From Elizabethkingia occulta (GTDB taxonomy: Bacteria > Bacteroidota > Bacteroidia > Flavobacteriales > Weeksellaceae), in NCBI RefSeq assembly GCF_002023715.1, contig NZ_MAHX01000018.1, positions 124,001-188,000 on the forward strand: 64,000 bases of DNA, read 5' to 3'. The notes under the pieces were generated by a model. The model was not told the DNA's origin. It saw nothing but the letters and a program-made list of their open reading frames with translations, and ran no database searches. Made by a program: the position numbers and the translations under genes. Positions 38,122 to 45,562 of the stretch are shown here, one piece after another (within the stretch, counting starts at the first letter, position 1; the number at the start of each line of letters is the position of its first letter).

Positions 38122-38491
38122 TATATTTTAATTCAATAATTCTAAGCAATAACCTTTGGCTACATACAAGTTCTTTACTACACAATGTCAGCTTAAATAA
38201 AACAAGACACTATATAACAGATACTTACAATGCAAAAAAGGTTGTTTTAATGCTGCAAAAATCAAAATAAAAACGATTCAGAAAAAGGACATTTGTCCCA
38301 ACTATGATAAAATTTATACGTAATTGGTCAACTTATGCTACTCTTTTGTTGATGTTTTTCAGGTAATTAGAAAAAAAACTCATAAATATTTACATTTTTT
38401 CAATCTTCTCCAACACGCTATACATCTAGGTTTTTATCATATTTTAATTGGCATTTCATTGTTTATTTATATACAAAAACAATATTTTATT

Positions 38492-38549
38492 TTGTATTTG
38501 ATAAAAATTTGTATATTAGCATTATGATATGATAAAAATTGTATCATAA
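38492..38549 (+). promoter_or_regulatory. Promoter with adjoining dyad upstream of a short frame
   Basis: TTG (38492-38494), a 17-base spacer and TATATTAG (38512-38519) match the Bacteroidota -33/-7 pattern with one -7 mismatch. The inverted repeat TTATGATA (38522-38529) / TATCATAA (38542-38549) lies where transcription would start, a usual place for a repressor operator or a 5' hairpin. Confidence 0.45.
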
Positions 38550-38575
38550 ACCAAATCACGCTTAATTAATTATTA

Positions 38576-38647
38576 TGAAAAAAACATCCATTCCTCTATT
38601 GATGGTAGAGATACTATTATACACATCTCCGAATTTGTGTGTTTAGA
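38576..38647 (+). CDS. Possible 23-residue peptide or remnant of an exported protein
   Basis: The frame MKKTSIPLLMVEILLYTSP ends at a TAG after 23 codons and looks like a bare signal-peptide or single membrane helix. Translation past the TAG stays open for a further 29 codons (RKSTSISAKNNQ...), ending in TGA-TAA, so a 53-codon reading is also possible. It starts about 55 bp after a plausible promoter. Coding status is uncertain. Confidence 0.2.
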
Positions 38648-39013
38648 GAAAAAGCACTTCAATTTCAGCAAAAAATAATCAGTACAGAACTTTAGCTCGA
38701 ACGCTCCTAAATGGAATTATTATGCAGCTATATTGATAACAGCTCGATTTTATCATCTGTTTCAAAAGGTATTTTATACTGATTTATACATTCTGAAATA
38801 ATTAAAACGATTTTTTTACAGAAGTAAGATATACTTATATAACAGTTAAATATGATATTTATTAATCTTAATTGTATATAATATTGATAGGATTAGAAGT
38901 ATATTTAAAATTAAACTCTAAATAAAGTTGTACTGTAAATTGTCTAAGACAGAATCGACATATTTTATCAGTAGTGTCACAAGAATTATAAACCAAATTT
39001 AACACTAAATATT

Positions 39014-39826
39014 ATGGAATTACACAAGAAGATCCTACTTGGATCATTTATCTCGGTTGCATTGGTATCATGTAATACCAGCGATAATGTGGACGAAAGC
39101 ACTCCACAAGGATTAACAGAATTGAAAGCTGTACCACAGGCAGATATCCCTGCTGGCTTTGAAAACACACACATGTGTAAAGATGTTTACCTTCCAGGAA
39201 CTGATCCAAGAGGAGCTGTTATTAAAAGTACAAAATGGCCAAATGGCAGCGTTATCACTGTAAGTCTAAACGGTGGAACAGCCAAAGTTCGCAGCAAAGT
39301 AATGCAATATGCTAACGAATGGTCTAAGTATGCTAATATCACTTTTAAATTTATTACTAGTGGAACAGCACAAATTCGGGTTACCTTTACACAAGGAGCA
39401 GGATCTTATTCCTATTTAGGAACACAGGCTCTTAACCGCCCTTCTAACTCTGAAACAATGAACTTCGGTTGGTTTGATGATTCAACAACTGACACAGAAT
39501 TCAGCAGAACAACGATTCATGAATTTGGACATGCTCTAGGTATGATACACGAGCACCAGCATCCTTTGGCTAATATCCCATGGGATAAAGAAAAAGTCTA
39601 TACCTATTATGGTGGTTATCCTAACTATTGGTCAAGAGCACAGGTAGATAGTAACTTGTTTGCAAAATATTCTACTACACAAACGCAATATAGTGCTTAC
39701 GATACACAATCTATCATGCATTATAGCATTAGCAGCAGCTTGACAACAAACGGATTCAGTGTTGGCAGCAATACTGTTCTTTCTTCTACTGATAAGCAGT
39801 TTATCGGATCAGTATATCCAAAATAA
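39014..39826 (+). CDS. Astacin-like (M12A) zinc metalloprotease lipoprotein
   Basis: A 270-residue protein with a lipobox ending at Cys20 (SVALVSC). The metzincin zinc site HEFGHALGMIHE starts at His169 (ligands His169, His173, His179; catalytic Glu170). The Met-turn SIMHYS has Met235, and the following His-Tyr matches the astacin S-x-M-H-Y pattern with its tyrosine switch. Residues 20-75 form a linker or short pro-region. Secreted astacins are known from this group (flavastacin of Elizabethkingia meningoseptica cleaves before Asp), but specificity here cannot be read. A beta-barrel gene follows after 59 bp. Confidence 0.9.
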   Translation: MELHKKILLGSFISVALVSCNTSDNVDESTPQGLTELKAVPQADIPAGFENTHMCKDVYLPGTDPRGAVIKSTKWPNGSVITVSLNGGTAKVRSKVMQYANEWSKYANITFKFITSGTAQIRVTFTQGAGSYSYLGTQALNRPSNSETMNFGWFDDSTTDTEFSRTTIHEFGHALGMIHEHQHPLANIPWDKEKVYTYYGGYPNYWSRAQVDSNLFAKYSTTQTQYSAYDTQSIMHYSISSSLTTNGFSVGSNTVLSSTDKQFIGSVYPK

Positions 39827-39849
39827 TAACTACATTTAATTAAACAATT

Positions 39850-39875
39850 GTCTACCCTGATCACACAGGGTAGAC
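39850..39875 (+). terminator. Hairpin between the astacin and beta-barrel genes
   Basis: Perfect 10-bp stem GTCTACCCTG (39850-39859) / CAGGGTAGAC (39866-39875) with a 6-base loop, then TTATTTATAT. The T run is poor, so it may be a partial terminator or a stabilising intercistronic hairpin that lowers expression of the second gene. Confidence 0.55.
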
Positions 39876-39885
39876 TTATTTATAT

Positions 39886-40788
39886 ATGATTATGAATAAA
39901 TGGTCTCTCCTGCTATTTCTTAGTTTTTTCTCCTCTTTGGCAAGCGCACAGGAGAAAGAACGTAAGTCTTACATTATGCCATATGTTGGTTGGAATCAAG
40001 AAAAATTAGACTGGAACATTGCCGGCAATGAAAATGGTCAATACCCTAATGTGTTATCCGAATTAAAATGGCAACAGCTACGCGGACCAGAAATGGGAAT
40101 TATTTCCGCTGTATCAATTTCATCAAGATTTCAGGTAAAATGGGACTTCAGTTATCAGGTTATTACCTCAGGAAAAGTAAATGATACAGATTATGCAGGT
40201 GATAACAGAGCACTTAAAACTGCAGAATTCAATCTACAGGCCGATAAAGGCTATACAATCAAAACCCGTCTGGAATTATCTTACCTTCTATGGTCTAACC
40301 AAACATTCTCTTTTAGCCCACATGCAGGATATTTCGGTAGTTATCAGAAGCTGTATATGTTGGACGGTGACGTTCCACTTATTCCCGGAAAAGAACTAAG
40401 AAGTACATATAAACCTCAATGGCATGGTGCAGTTCTTGGTTTAGAAACAAACTTCAAAAAGGAAAACTGGAATGTTAATCTCGACATCAGTGGTATGTAT
40501 TTACCTCAATATTCAGCCACCGCAGATTGGAATCTTCGGGAAGAACTTAGAAGACCTGTTAGCTTTGAACACAGATCCAAAGGAGCAGGTTGGGATGCGG
40601 CACTGCGAATTGGATATCAGCTTGGCCAGCGTATTCAGCCTTTTGTATCTGCAAGATATACACAGATAGAAGCAGGAAAAGGGACAGATAAATTATATAT
40701 GGCAAACGGTGATATTTATAAAAGCAGGCTGAATGAAGTTAATTCTACCAGTATCAGTTTTGGCATAGGTGTTAAAATACTATTTTAA
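39886..40788 (+). CDS. Outer membrane beta-barrel protein, omptin-like pattern
   Basis: A 300-residue protein with a signal peptide (to about LASAQ) and then about ten amphipathic strands ending in a C-terminal phenylalanine (GIGVKILF). Strand order and phrases such as SELKWQQLRGPEMGI, LSYLLWSNQTFSFSPHAGYFGS and ISFGIGVKILF recall omptin proteases. However, I can align only an Asp pair region (NDTDYAGD) and not the catalytic Asp-His pair, so protease activity is doubtful. A small alternative start is the ATG two codons downstream. It probably shares a transcript with the astacin gene. Confidence 0.65.
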   Translation: MIMNKWSLLLFLSFFSSLASAQEKERKSYIMPYVGWNQEKLDWNIAGNENGQYPNVLSELKWQQLRGPEMGIISAVSISSRFQVKWDFSYQVITSGKVNDTDYAGDNRALKTAEFNLQADKGYTIKTRLELSYLLWSNQTFSFSPHAGYFGSYQKLYMLDGDVPLIPGKELRSTYKPQWHGAVLGLETNFKKENWNVNLDISGMYLPQYSATADWNLREELRRPVSFEHRSKGAGWDAALRIGYQLGQRIQPFVSARYTQIEAGKGTDKLYMANGDIYKSRLNEVNSTSISFGIGVKILF

Positions 40789-40809
40789 TATTCAAACGCT
40801 ATAAAAACA

Positions 40810-40837
40810 AAATATCCCTCTATAGAGAGGGATATTT
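40810..40837. terminator. Bidirectional terminator between the beta-barrel gene and tRNA-Arg copy 1
   Basis: Perfect 12-bp stem AAATATCCCTCT (40810-40821) / AGAGGGATATTT (40826-40837) with a 4-base loop. On the minus strand it is followed by TTGTTTTTA. It ends 5 bp from the 3' end of the tRNA. Confidence 0.8.
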
Positions 40838-40842
40838 ATACG

Positions 40843-40916
40843 TGAGCGCGGGAGGAGTCGAACCCCCAACCTTTAGAGCCGTAATCTAACGCTCTATCCA
40901 ATTGAGCTACGCACCC
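40843..40916 (-). tRNA. tRNA-Arg (anticodon ACG), copy 1
   Basis: A 74-nt cloverleaf on the minus strand. The acceptor stem is GGGTGCG/CGCGCTC with two G-U pairs. The D arm is AGCTCAATTGGATAGAGC. The anticodon stem TTAGA/TCTAA holds loop TTACGGC. The T loop is GGTTCGACTCC. The discriminator base is A and CCA is not encoded. A wobble A34 converted to inosine would read CGN codons. It differs from copy 2 by one base pair in the anticodon stem. Confidence 0.96.
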
Positions 40917-40928
40917 ATTTAAAGGTTT

Positions 40929-40937
40929 GCAAATATA
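40929..40937 (-). promoter_or_regulatory. -7 promoter element of tRNA-Arg copy 1
   Basis: TATATTTGC on the minus strand, ending 13 bp before the tRNA 5' end, matches the -7 consensus TAnnTTTG. The same box at the same distance precedes copy 2. No matching -33 TTG is evident. Confidence 0.6.
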
Positions 40938-41047
40938 ATAATTTTATGCAATTATATGCACTATTAATCGACATTATTAGTAATATTTTTTATTCTTAAA
41001 TTAGAGGATATAACTAAGCAGCTTTTAAGGATTTATCCTAAATAATA

Positions 41048-41075
41048 AAAAAGACCACTATTTAGTGGTCTTTTT
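41048..41075 (-). terminator. Terminator after tRNA-Arg copy 2
   Basis: 12-bp stem AAAAAGACCACT (41048-41059) / AGTGGTCTTTTT (41064-41075) with a 4-base loop, 9 bp from the tRNA 3' end. It is the third occurrence of this stem in the window. Confidence 0.85.
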
Positions 41076-41084
41076 CTTTCCGAG

Positions 41085-41158
41085 TGAGCGCGGGAGGAGT
41101 CGAACCCCCAACCTTCAGAGCCGTAATCTGACGCTCTATCCAATTGAGCTACGCACCC
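41085..41158 (-). tRNA. tRNA-Arg (anticodon ACG), copy 2
   Basis: A 74-nt cloverleaf on the minus strand, identical to copy 1 except that the anticodon stem reads TCAGA/TCTGA instead of TTAGA/TCTAA. This is a compensated change (U-A to C-G). CCA is not encoded. It lies 168 bp upstream of copy 1 in the direction of transcription, each copy with its own promoter and terminator. Confidence 0.96.
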
Positions 41159-41170
41159 GTTTAAAGGTTT

Positions 41171-41179
41171 GCAAATATA
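41171..41179 (-). promoter_or_regulatory. -7 promoter element of tRNA-Arg copy 2
   Basis: TATATTTGC on the minus strand, 13 bp from the tRNA 5' end. The duplicated unit extends from the tRNA through the shared upstream TTTAAAGGTTTGCAAATATA (plus strand). Confidence 0.6.
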
Positions 41180-41203
41180 GTACTTTTTTTCTTTCTTTGA
41201 AGA

Positions 41204-42250
41204 ATGAAAGCACTTTTTTTGTCATCAGGTCTCCTATTTTTTCTGTTTTCCTGCAAAAAAACAGAGCAGAGTTTTCCAAAAGAAGACACTCAGATTTCTC
41301 AACGACTTCATTTTAAAGAAGATAAAGATAACTTCCGAATTACCTCAGGAAAATTCGATATTGAGCTAAAAAAATCAGTTTTTCCGTTAAAAAAAGTAAT
41401 CTTCCTGAATTCGACGCTTATCGGATACATGACCGAACTTGGATTAGAGGATAAAATTGTCGGGGTATCCAATCCTGAATATATATTCTCAGAGAAAATT
41501 CAGCAGCTTATTAAGGCCGGAAAAATCCAGAATGTAGGATCTGAACAAAAATATGATATAGAAAAAATACTGGCTTTAAAACCTGATGCTGTTTTCACCA
41601 ACTACATAGCTTCATTTGAAAACACTTATGAGCTACTGAAGAAAAATGGCATTAAGATCATCTTCCTTGACGAATACATGGAACAAAAGCCTTTGGAAAA
41701 GAGTGCCTATCTGAAACTATACGGAAAGCTATTTGGCATTGAGAAAAAATCAGATTCTCTATACAACCTTATCGAAAAGAATTACAATCAACTGAAACTT
41801 CAGGCTTCTCAGGCAAAAGACAAACCAGAGGTTATCTGTAATGAGATGTATGGAAATCAGTGGTTCGTTCCGGGTGGAAATAGCTTTGCAGCGCAATACT
41901 TTAAAGATGCCAATGCCAGCTATCCGTGGCAGTCTTTACCTAATGAAAACTCAGTTCCGTTAAGCTTTGAAGAGGTTTTCGCAAAATCTACCAAAGCTAC
42001 TTATTGGGTAAATGTTGGAGAATATAAAAAGAAAAGCGAGTTATTGGCCTTTAATCCGGTATATGCAAAACTTTACCCTTTTAAAAATGGAAAAGTTTAC
42101 AGCCTTTATGGCAGTGTAAAAGGTAAATCCAATGATTATTTTGCTTCTGGTGTAGTTCGTGCCGACAAAGTACTTCATGATTATGTGAACATCTTCCACC
42201 CAAACCTGTTGAAAGATACAGCTATGGTGTATATGAAGGAACTCAAATAA
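41204..42250 (+). CDS. ABC-type iron/cobalamin substrate-binding lipoprotein (TroA-like)
   Basis: A 348-residue periplasmic-binding protein of the FhuD/BtuF class. The lipobox ends at Cys17 (FLFSC), followed by KK. The N-lobe has KKVIFLNSTLIGYMTELGLEDKIVGVSNPEY and ILALKPDAVFTNY, typical of the family. A long connecting helix (SLYNLIEKNYNQLKLQASQAKDKPE) precedes a C-lobe. No permease or ATPase gene is adjacent, so it must use a transporter encoded elsewhere. It is divergent from tRNA-Arg copy 2 with 45 bp between. The ligand, a siderophore, haem or cobalamin, cannot be decided. Confidence 0.87.
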   Translation: MKALFLSSGLLFFLFSCKKTEQSFPKEDTQISQRLHFKEDKDNFRITSGKFDIELKKSVFPLKKVIFLNSTLIGYMTELGLEDKIVGVSNPEYIFSEKIQQLIKAGKIQNVGSEQKYDIEKILALKPDAVFTNYIASFENTYELLKKNGIKIIFLDEYMEQKPLEKSAYLKLYGKLFGIEKKSDSLYNLIEKNYNQLKLQASQAKDKPEVICNEMYGNQWFVPGGNSFAAQYFKDANASYPWQSLPNENSVPLSFEEVFAKSTKATYWVNVGEYKKKSELLAFNPVYAKLYPFKNGKVYSLYGSVKGKSNDYFASGVVRADKVLHDYVNIFHPNLLKDTAMVYMKELK

Positions 42251-42463
42251 AAAGCAATAAAGTTTTCTCTTTATTAACTAATTATCGAAATTTAAATATT
42301 ATTATTTCGATCAAAAAAATATTTACAATAATCTAACTATATCAATCTATATAAAGCCTCATATACAATCAACAAAATAGCAAACATGCTCAAAATTTTT
42401 GCTATTTTATCACAAAATAATATAAAAGTTATTTATCTTGGATGCAATTAAATGCAAATCTAG

Positions 42464-43120
42464 ATGAAAAAAATTCTTTTATTTTTTATCCTTTTCACGA
42501 CCTATTGTGAATCATTTTCTCAAATTGTCTATTATCAAGGTGGTGCTCTTGGAGGAGTGTTATATGCTGCTTCAGGCTCACTAATGCCAGAACATGGATT
42601 TTTACCTGGTAAGAAGTTTCCAATTTATGAAACAATTGAAAAATACAATTTTAATAATAAGAAAATTAAGGTTTTACTATCTGATAGTAGAACTCCTTCA
42701 GATCTAAAAAAAGTTGACTGTTCAAATATTTCTTTGACAAATTCATCAGAATTCAAAAATGAGCAAGGAATTGTAAAAGTAAGCGAATACATTAATAAAT
42801 TATTTACTGATTCTGGGATTATTATTGATAAAGATGCCCCTGAAGAATATGAAATTAGTTTAATGGCCTTAGATACAAGACTAATTGGATTCGGAAACAT
42901 TGACGTTCATGGACTATGTCAAATAAAAGTAAAGCATAATGGAACCGAAAAAATTTATTGTACCGATATTCAAGATGGAGATAAAAATGCTCCTCTGAGT
43001 AAATCGAGTTTTGTTAGTAGAAAAACAGCAACAAGACTTATGATGTCTGCAGCAATAAGAGAAACTATTGAAAATATCATAAGAGATATGAATAACAATA
43101 ATACAAATAACATTCTTTAA
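42464..43120 (+). CDS. Unrecognised exported protein
   Basis: A 218-residue protein with a signal peptide (MKKILLFFILFTTYCESFSQ). The mature part starts IVYYQGGALGGVLYAASGS. The core has a beta-strand pattern with two or three cysteines (KKVDCSNIS, GLCQIKVKH, IYCTDIQDG), and the C-terminal helix ends in a run of asparagines and threonines. The pattern of a short strand, a regulated helical insert and a C-terminal helix recalls YajG-like lipoproteins, but no lipobox is present and I do not assign it. Codon use is more A/T-rich than in the neighbours, and 213 bp of very AT-rich DNA precede it, so recent acquisition is possible. Confidence 0.7.
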   Translation: MKKILLFFILFTTYCESFSQIVYYQGGALGGVLYAASGSLMPEHGFLPGKKFPIYETIEKYNFNNKKIKVLLSDSRTPSDLKKVDCSNISLTNSSEFKNEQGIVKVSEYINKLFTDSGIIIDKDAPEEYEISLMALDTRLIGFGNIDVHGLCQIKVKHNGTEKIYCTDIQDGDKNAPLSKSSFVSRKTATRLMMSAAIRETIENIIRDMNNNNTNNIL

Positions 43121-43159
43121 TTAATTTCAAGAAATTGCTTGTTTGATTGAAACATCAAG

Positions 43160-43561
43160 ATGACTAATCTAAATAAACAATTTATACATAAAGCTTTAAC
43201 TTACACCATTGCAGTCGTATGGCTGGTAAATGGATTATTTTGCAAAGTTCTGGGACTTGTTCCCCGGCACCAGGAAATTGTAGCCCAAATTCTGGGACGG
43301 GAATATGCAAAGCCAATCACTTTGTGCATAGGCTTTGCAGAAATACTAATGGCTATATGGATTATATCGGATTGGAAATCTAAATTAAATGCTATTCTCC
43401 AGATCTTGGTAATTGTGATGATGAATATATTGGAATTCACTATTATTCCCAATTTACTTCTTTGGGGAAAAATGAACATAATTTTTGCCGTAATGTTTTG
43501 TGCTCTTATTTTCTATAATGAATTCATTTTATCCAAAAAGCTAAAACATTCGATACCATGA
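43160..43561 (+). CDS. DoxX-like small membrane protein
   Basis: A 133-residue protein with four hydrophobic segments. It starts with ALTYTIAVVWLVNGLFCKVLGLVPRH and continues with GFAEILMAIWIIS, which fits the DoxX-like family. The stop codon overlaps the ATG of the DUF2071 gene (ATGA), so they are translationally coupled. It is the first gene of a four-gene unit with DUF2071, a methyltransferase and another membrane protein. The role is unknown. Confidence 0.8.
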   Translation: MTNLNKQFIHKALTYTIAVVWLVNGLFCKVLGLVPRHQEIVAQILGREYAKPITLCIGFAEILMAIWIISDWKSKLNAILQILVIVMMNILEFTIIPNLLLWGKMNIIFAVMFCALIFYNEFILSKKLKHSIP

Positions 43562-44292
43562 AATTCCTGAAAGATCATCCTTTTGCTGTAGAAGCTTTTT
43601 TAAAAAGTTCTGTAGTATTGACTTTTGCTGTGCCCAAAGAACAGTTGCGGGATCTAATTCCGGAATGTTTGGAGCTGGATACTTTTCAGGATAAATGGGC
43701 ATTTGTTGCCGTTGCCATGGTACAAACTTCCGGACTTCGCCCTAAAGGCTTTCCAAAATTTATGGGCAATGATTTCTTTCTTATCGGTTACAGAATATTT
43801 GTTCGCTTTACTAATGAGAAAGGCAAAAGACTTCGTGGATTATACATCATAAAATCTGAAACCAACAAACGGAAAATGGAGTTTTTCGGCAATATATTTA
43901 CCCATTATAATTATACAACTACAGATATTACCCAGTCCGAAAACAGTGAAATAAGATCAATACAATCCCGTAAATCAAACTTCACATTGGCTATAAACAA
44001 GAATAATCAAAACATTCTTTTGCCCGAAACCTCTCCGTTTAATGATTGGAAAGAAGCCTGACGGTTTGCTGGGCCACTCCCCTTTACTTTTACGTATAAT
44101 AACGAAGACAAGAGTGTACTTGTTATAGAAGGAGTCCGACAGAACTGGACACCGGAACCTATACAGATTCAGGATTATCATTTTGGTTTTCTGGATTCGC
44201 TCCAGTTGAAAGGTTTGGTTCTGGCTAATGCTTTTGAAATAAAGAATATCCCTTACTATTGGAAAAAAGGAGTGTTAGAGAGATGGAAATAA
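43558..44292 (+). pseudogene. DUF2071 protein gene interrupted by an in-frame TGA
   Basis: The first 167 codons (MKFLKDHPFAVEAFLKSS...) end at TGA (44059-44061). The same frame then continues for 76 codons (RFAGPLPFTFTYNNEDK...) to the TAA at 44290-44292. The joined product is a normal-length DUF2071 (acetoacetate-decarboxylase-like fold) protein, and the FAGPLPFTF block after the stop is a typical family segment. A single C-to-T change from CGA (Arg) would create the stop. There is no frameshift and no second lesion, so the event is recent, or it is a base-call error. Both flanking overlaps with neighbouring genes are intact. Confidence 0.8.
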
Positions 44293-45041
44293 ATAGAAAA
44301 CCTTTTCAGGGAGTAATGAATATTATCCGGTTCAACTGGCATTTCTATGTAGTAGCATTTGTTGTGCTCGTCTGTTTGTTGATTATTGGTAGCTTTCTGC
44401 CCTCTGACTTACAGACTATTATAAACATAATGATTATTCTCGCCACAGCTTCTGTTATGATATCTTTAGCTTTATCATATTATATTTATGATTTGTCAGG
44501 TCTTTATAAGCTTCGTTGGATACAAACAGATAAACAAAAACAAAGTCTGCTAAATATTAATGCTGGCTTTGATGAAACAAGTGAATTAATCAAACAAAAA
44601 TGTCCAGACTCTGAATTGAGTATTTGTGATTTTTACAATCCCAGACTACATACTGAAGTTTCTATAAAAAGAGCCAGAGAAGCCTATCCACCTTATCCCG
44701 GAACTATTTCTGCAGAAACAAATCATTTACCATTTCGGGATGAAATTTTCGACCAGATATTTGCCATCCTTGCTGCTCACGAAATAAGAGATGAACAGGA
44801 GAGAATATTATTTTTCAAACAACTTCATCGTATTCTAAAGCCTCATGGTCGGATTTTCATAACAGAACATCTCCGTGATCTAAATAATTTTTGGGCATAT
44901 AATATAGGATTTATGCATTTTCATTCCCGGAAAACCTGGTTACACACCTTCGAAAAAGCTGGATTTATTGTAAAAGAAGAACAAAAGTCAACACCATTTA
45001 TAACTACATTTATACTAGAAGTCAATGGAAACTCATTATAA
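44283..45041 (+). CDS. Membrane-anchored class I SAM-dependent methyltransferase
   Basis: About 252 residues. Two hydrophobic segments at about 20-75 are followed by a methyltransferase-11-like core: SICDFYNP (motif region 1), HLPFRDEIFDQIFAILAAHEI, and LHRILKPHGRIFITEH. The canonical glycine-rich SAM loop is weak (ISKCDFYNP-type start), so catalysis is likely but not certain. I chose the ATG at 44283, preceded by AAGGAG, rather than a TTG at 44259. The start overlaps the DUF2071 frame by 10 bp, and the end overlaps the next gene by 17 bp. Confidence 0.8.
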   Translation: MEINRKPFQGVMNIIRFNWHFYVVAFVVLVCLLIIGSFLPSDLQTIINIMIILATASVMISLALSYYIYDLSGLYKLRWIQTDKQKQSLLNINAGFDETSELIKQKCPDSELSICDFYNPRLHTEVSIKRAREAYPPYPGTISAETNHLPFRDEIFDQIFAILAAHEIRDEQERILFFKQLHRILKPHGRIFITEHLRDLNNFWAYNIGFMHFHSRKTWLHTFEKAGFIVKEEQKSTPFITTFILEVNGNSL

Positions 45042-45420
45042 GATAATTGGAAGTATTTTGATCTTTTTAGCATTAGTCCATATAATATTTCCTAAATACT
45101 TCCACTGGAAAAAAGAACTTCAGTCACTGAGCTTAATAAATCGGCAAATGATGTTTGTCCATACATTCTTCATTGCTCTCACTGTCCTATTAATGGGTAT
45201 ATTATGCCTCACAAATACAAAAGAATTAATTACTACTCCTTTAGGGAAAACAATTAGTCTGGGATTTGGAATATTTTGGGCAGTTCGTTTAATTTTCCAA
45301 TTTTTTGTTTATTCACCCGTGTTATGGAAAGGGAAAAAATTTGAAACGATCATCCATATTGTCTTTTCCTTACTATGGATTTATCTTAGCTATATCTTCT
45401 TAGCCGTTGGTCTCCAATAA
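45025..45420 (+). CDS. Small four-helix membrane protein of the DoxX/DUF2071 operon
   Basis: A 131-residue protein with four hydrophobic segments (around 7-23, 42-62, 74-95, 106-128). I do not recognise a named family. It overlaps the methyltransferase gene by 17 bp and closes the four-gene unit. Confidence 0.75.
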   Translation: METHYKIIGSILIFLALVHIIFPKYFHWKKELQSLSLINRQMMFVHTFFIALTVLLMGILCLTNTKELITTPLGKTISLGFGIFWAVRLIFQFFVYSPVLWKGKKFETIIHIVFSLLWIYLSYIFLAVGLQ

Positions 45421-45562
45421 TCCTGACTAAAAGACTATAAGACATATTGTTCTAACAGCCATTCAGTAAACTACAAATTAATACTCTTATCCATTTTTAT
45501 ATTTGTATTTTTACAACTCATCAAAAAGGTGTTATACATATTTTGAACATTTGCAGTAGTAT

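Larger units (their letters stand above)
38122..39013 (+). other. Gene-poor 0.9-kb region
   Basis: Very AT-rich DNA between divergent genes. It holds a dyad GGACATTTGTCC (38287-38298) near the MFS side, a promoter-like arrangement at 38492-38519, and an 8-bp inverted repeat TTATGATA / TATCATAA (38522-38549). A 23-codon frame then starts at 38576 (listed separately). The last 350 bp before the astacin gene show no recognisable gene. The promoter, dyad and short frame together suggest a small regulated transcript or the remains of a lost gene. Confidence 0.45.

Noticed and set aside
42251-42463. Weak hairpins (AATAAAG/CTTTATT and ATCGAAAT/ATTTCGAT) after the binding-protein gene
   Set aside because: Stems are short and AT-only with no clear T run, so I cannot support a terminator call.
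44259-44282. TTG start that would extend the methyltransferase by eight residues
   Set aside because: The ATG at 44283 has a better start codon and a preceding AAGGAG; the extension adds only charged residues before the membrane segment.
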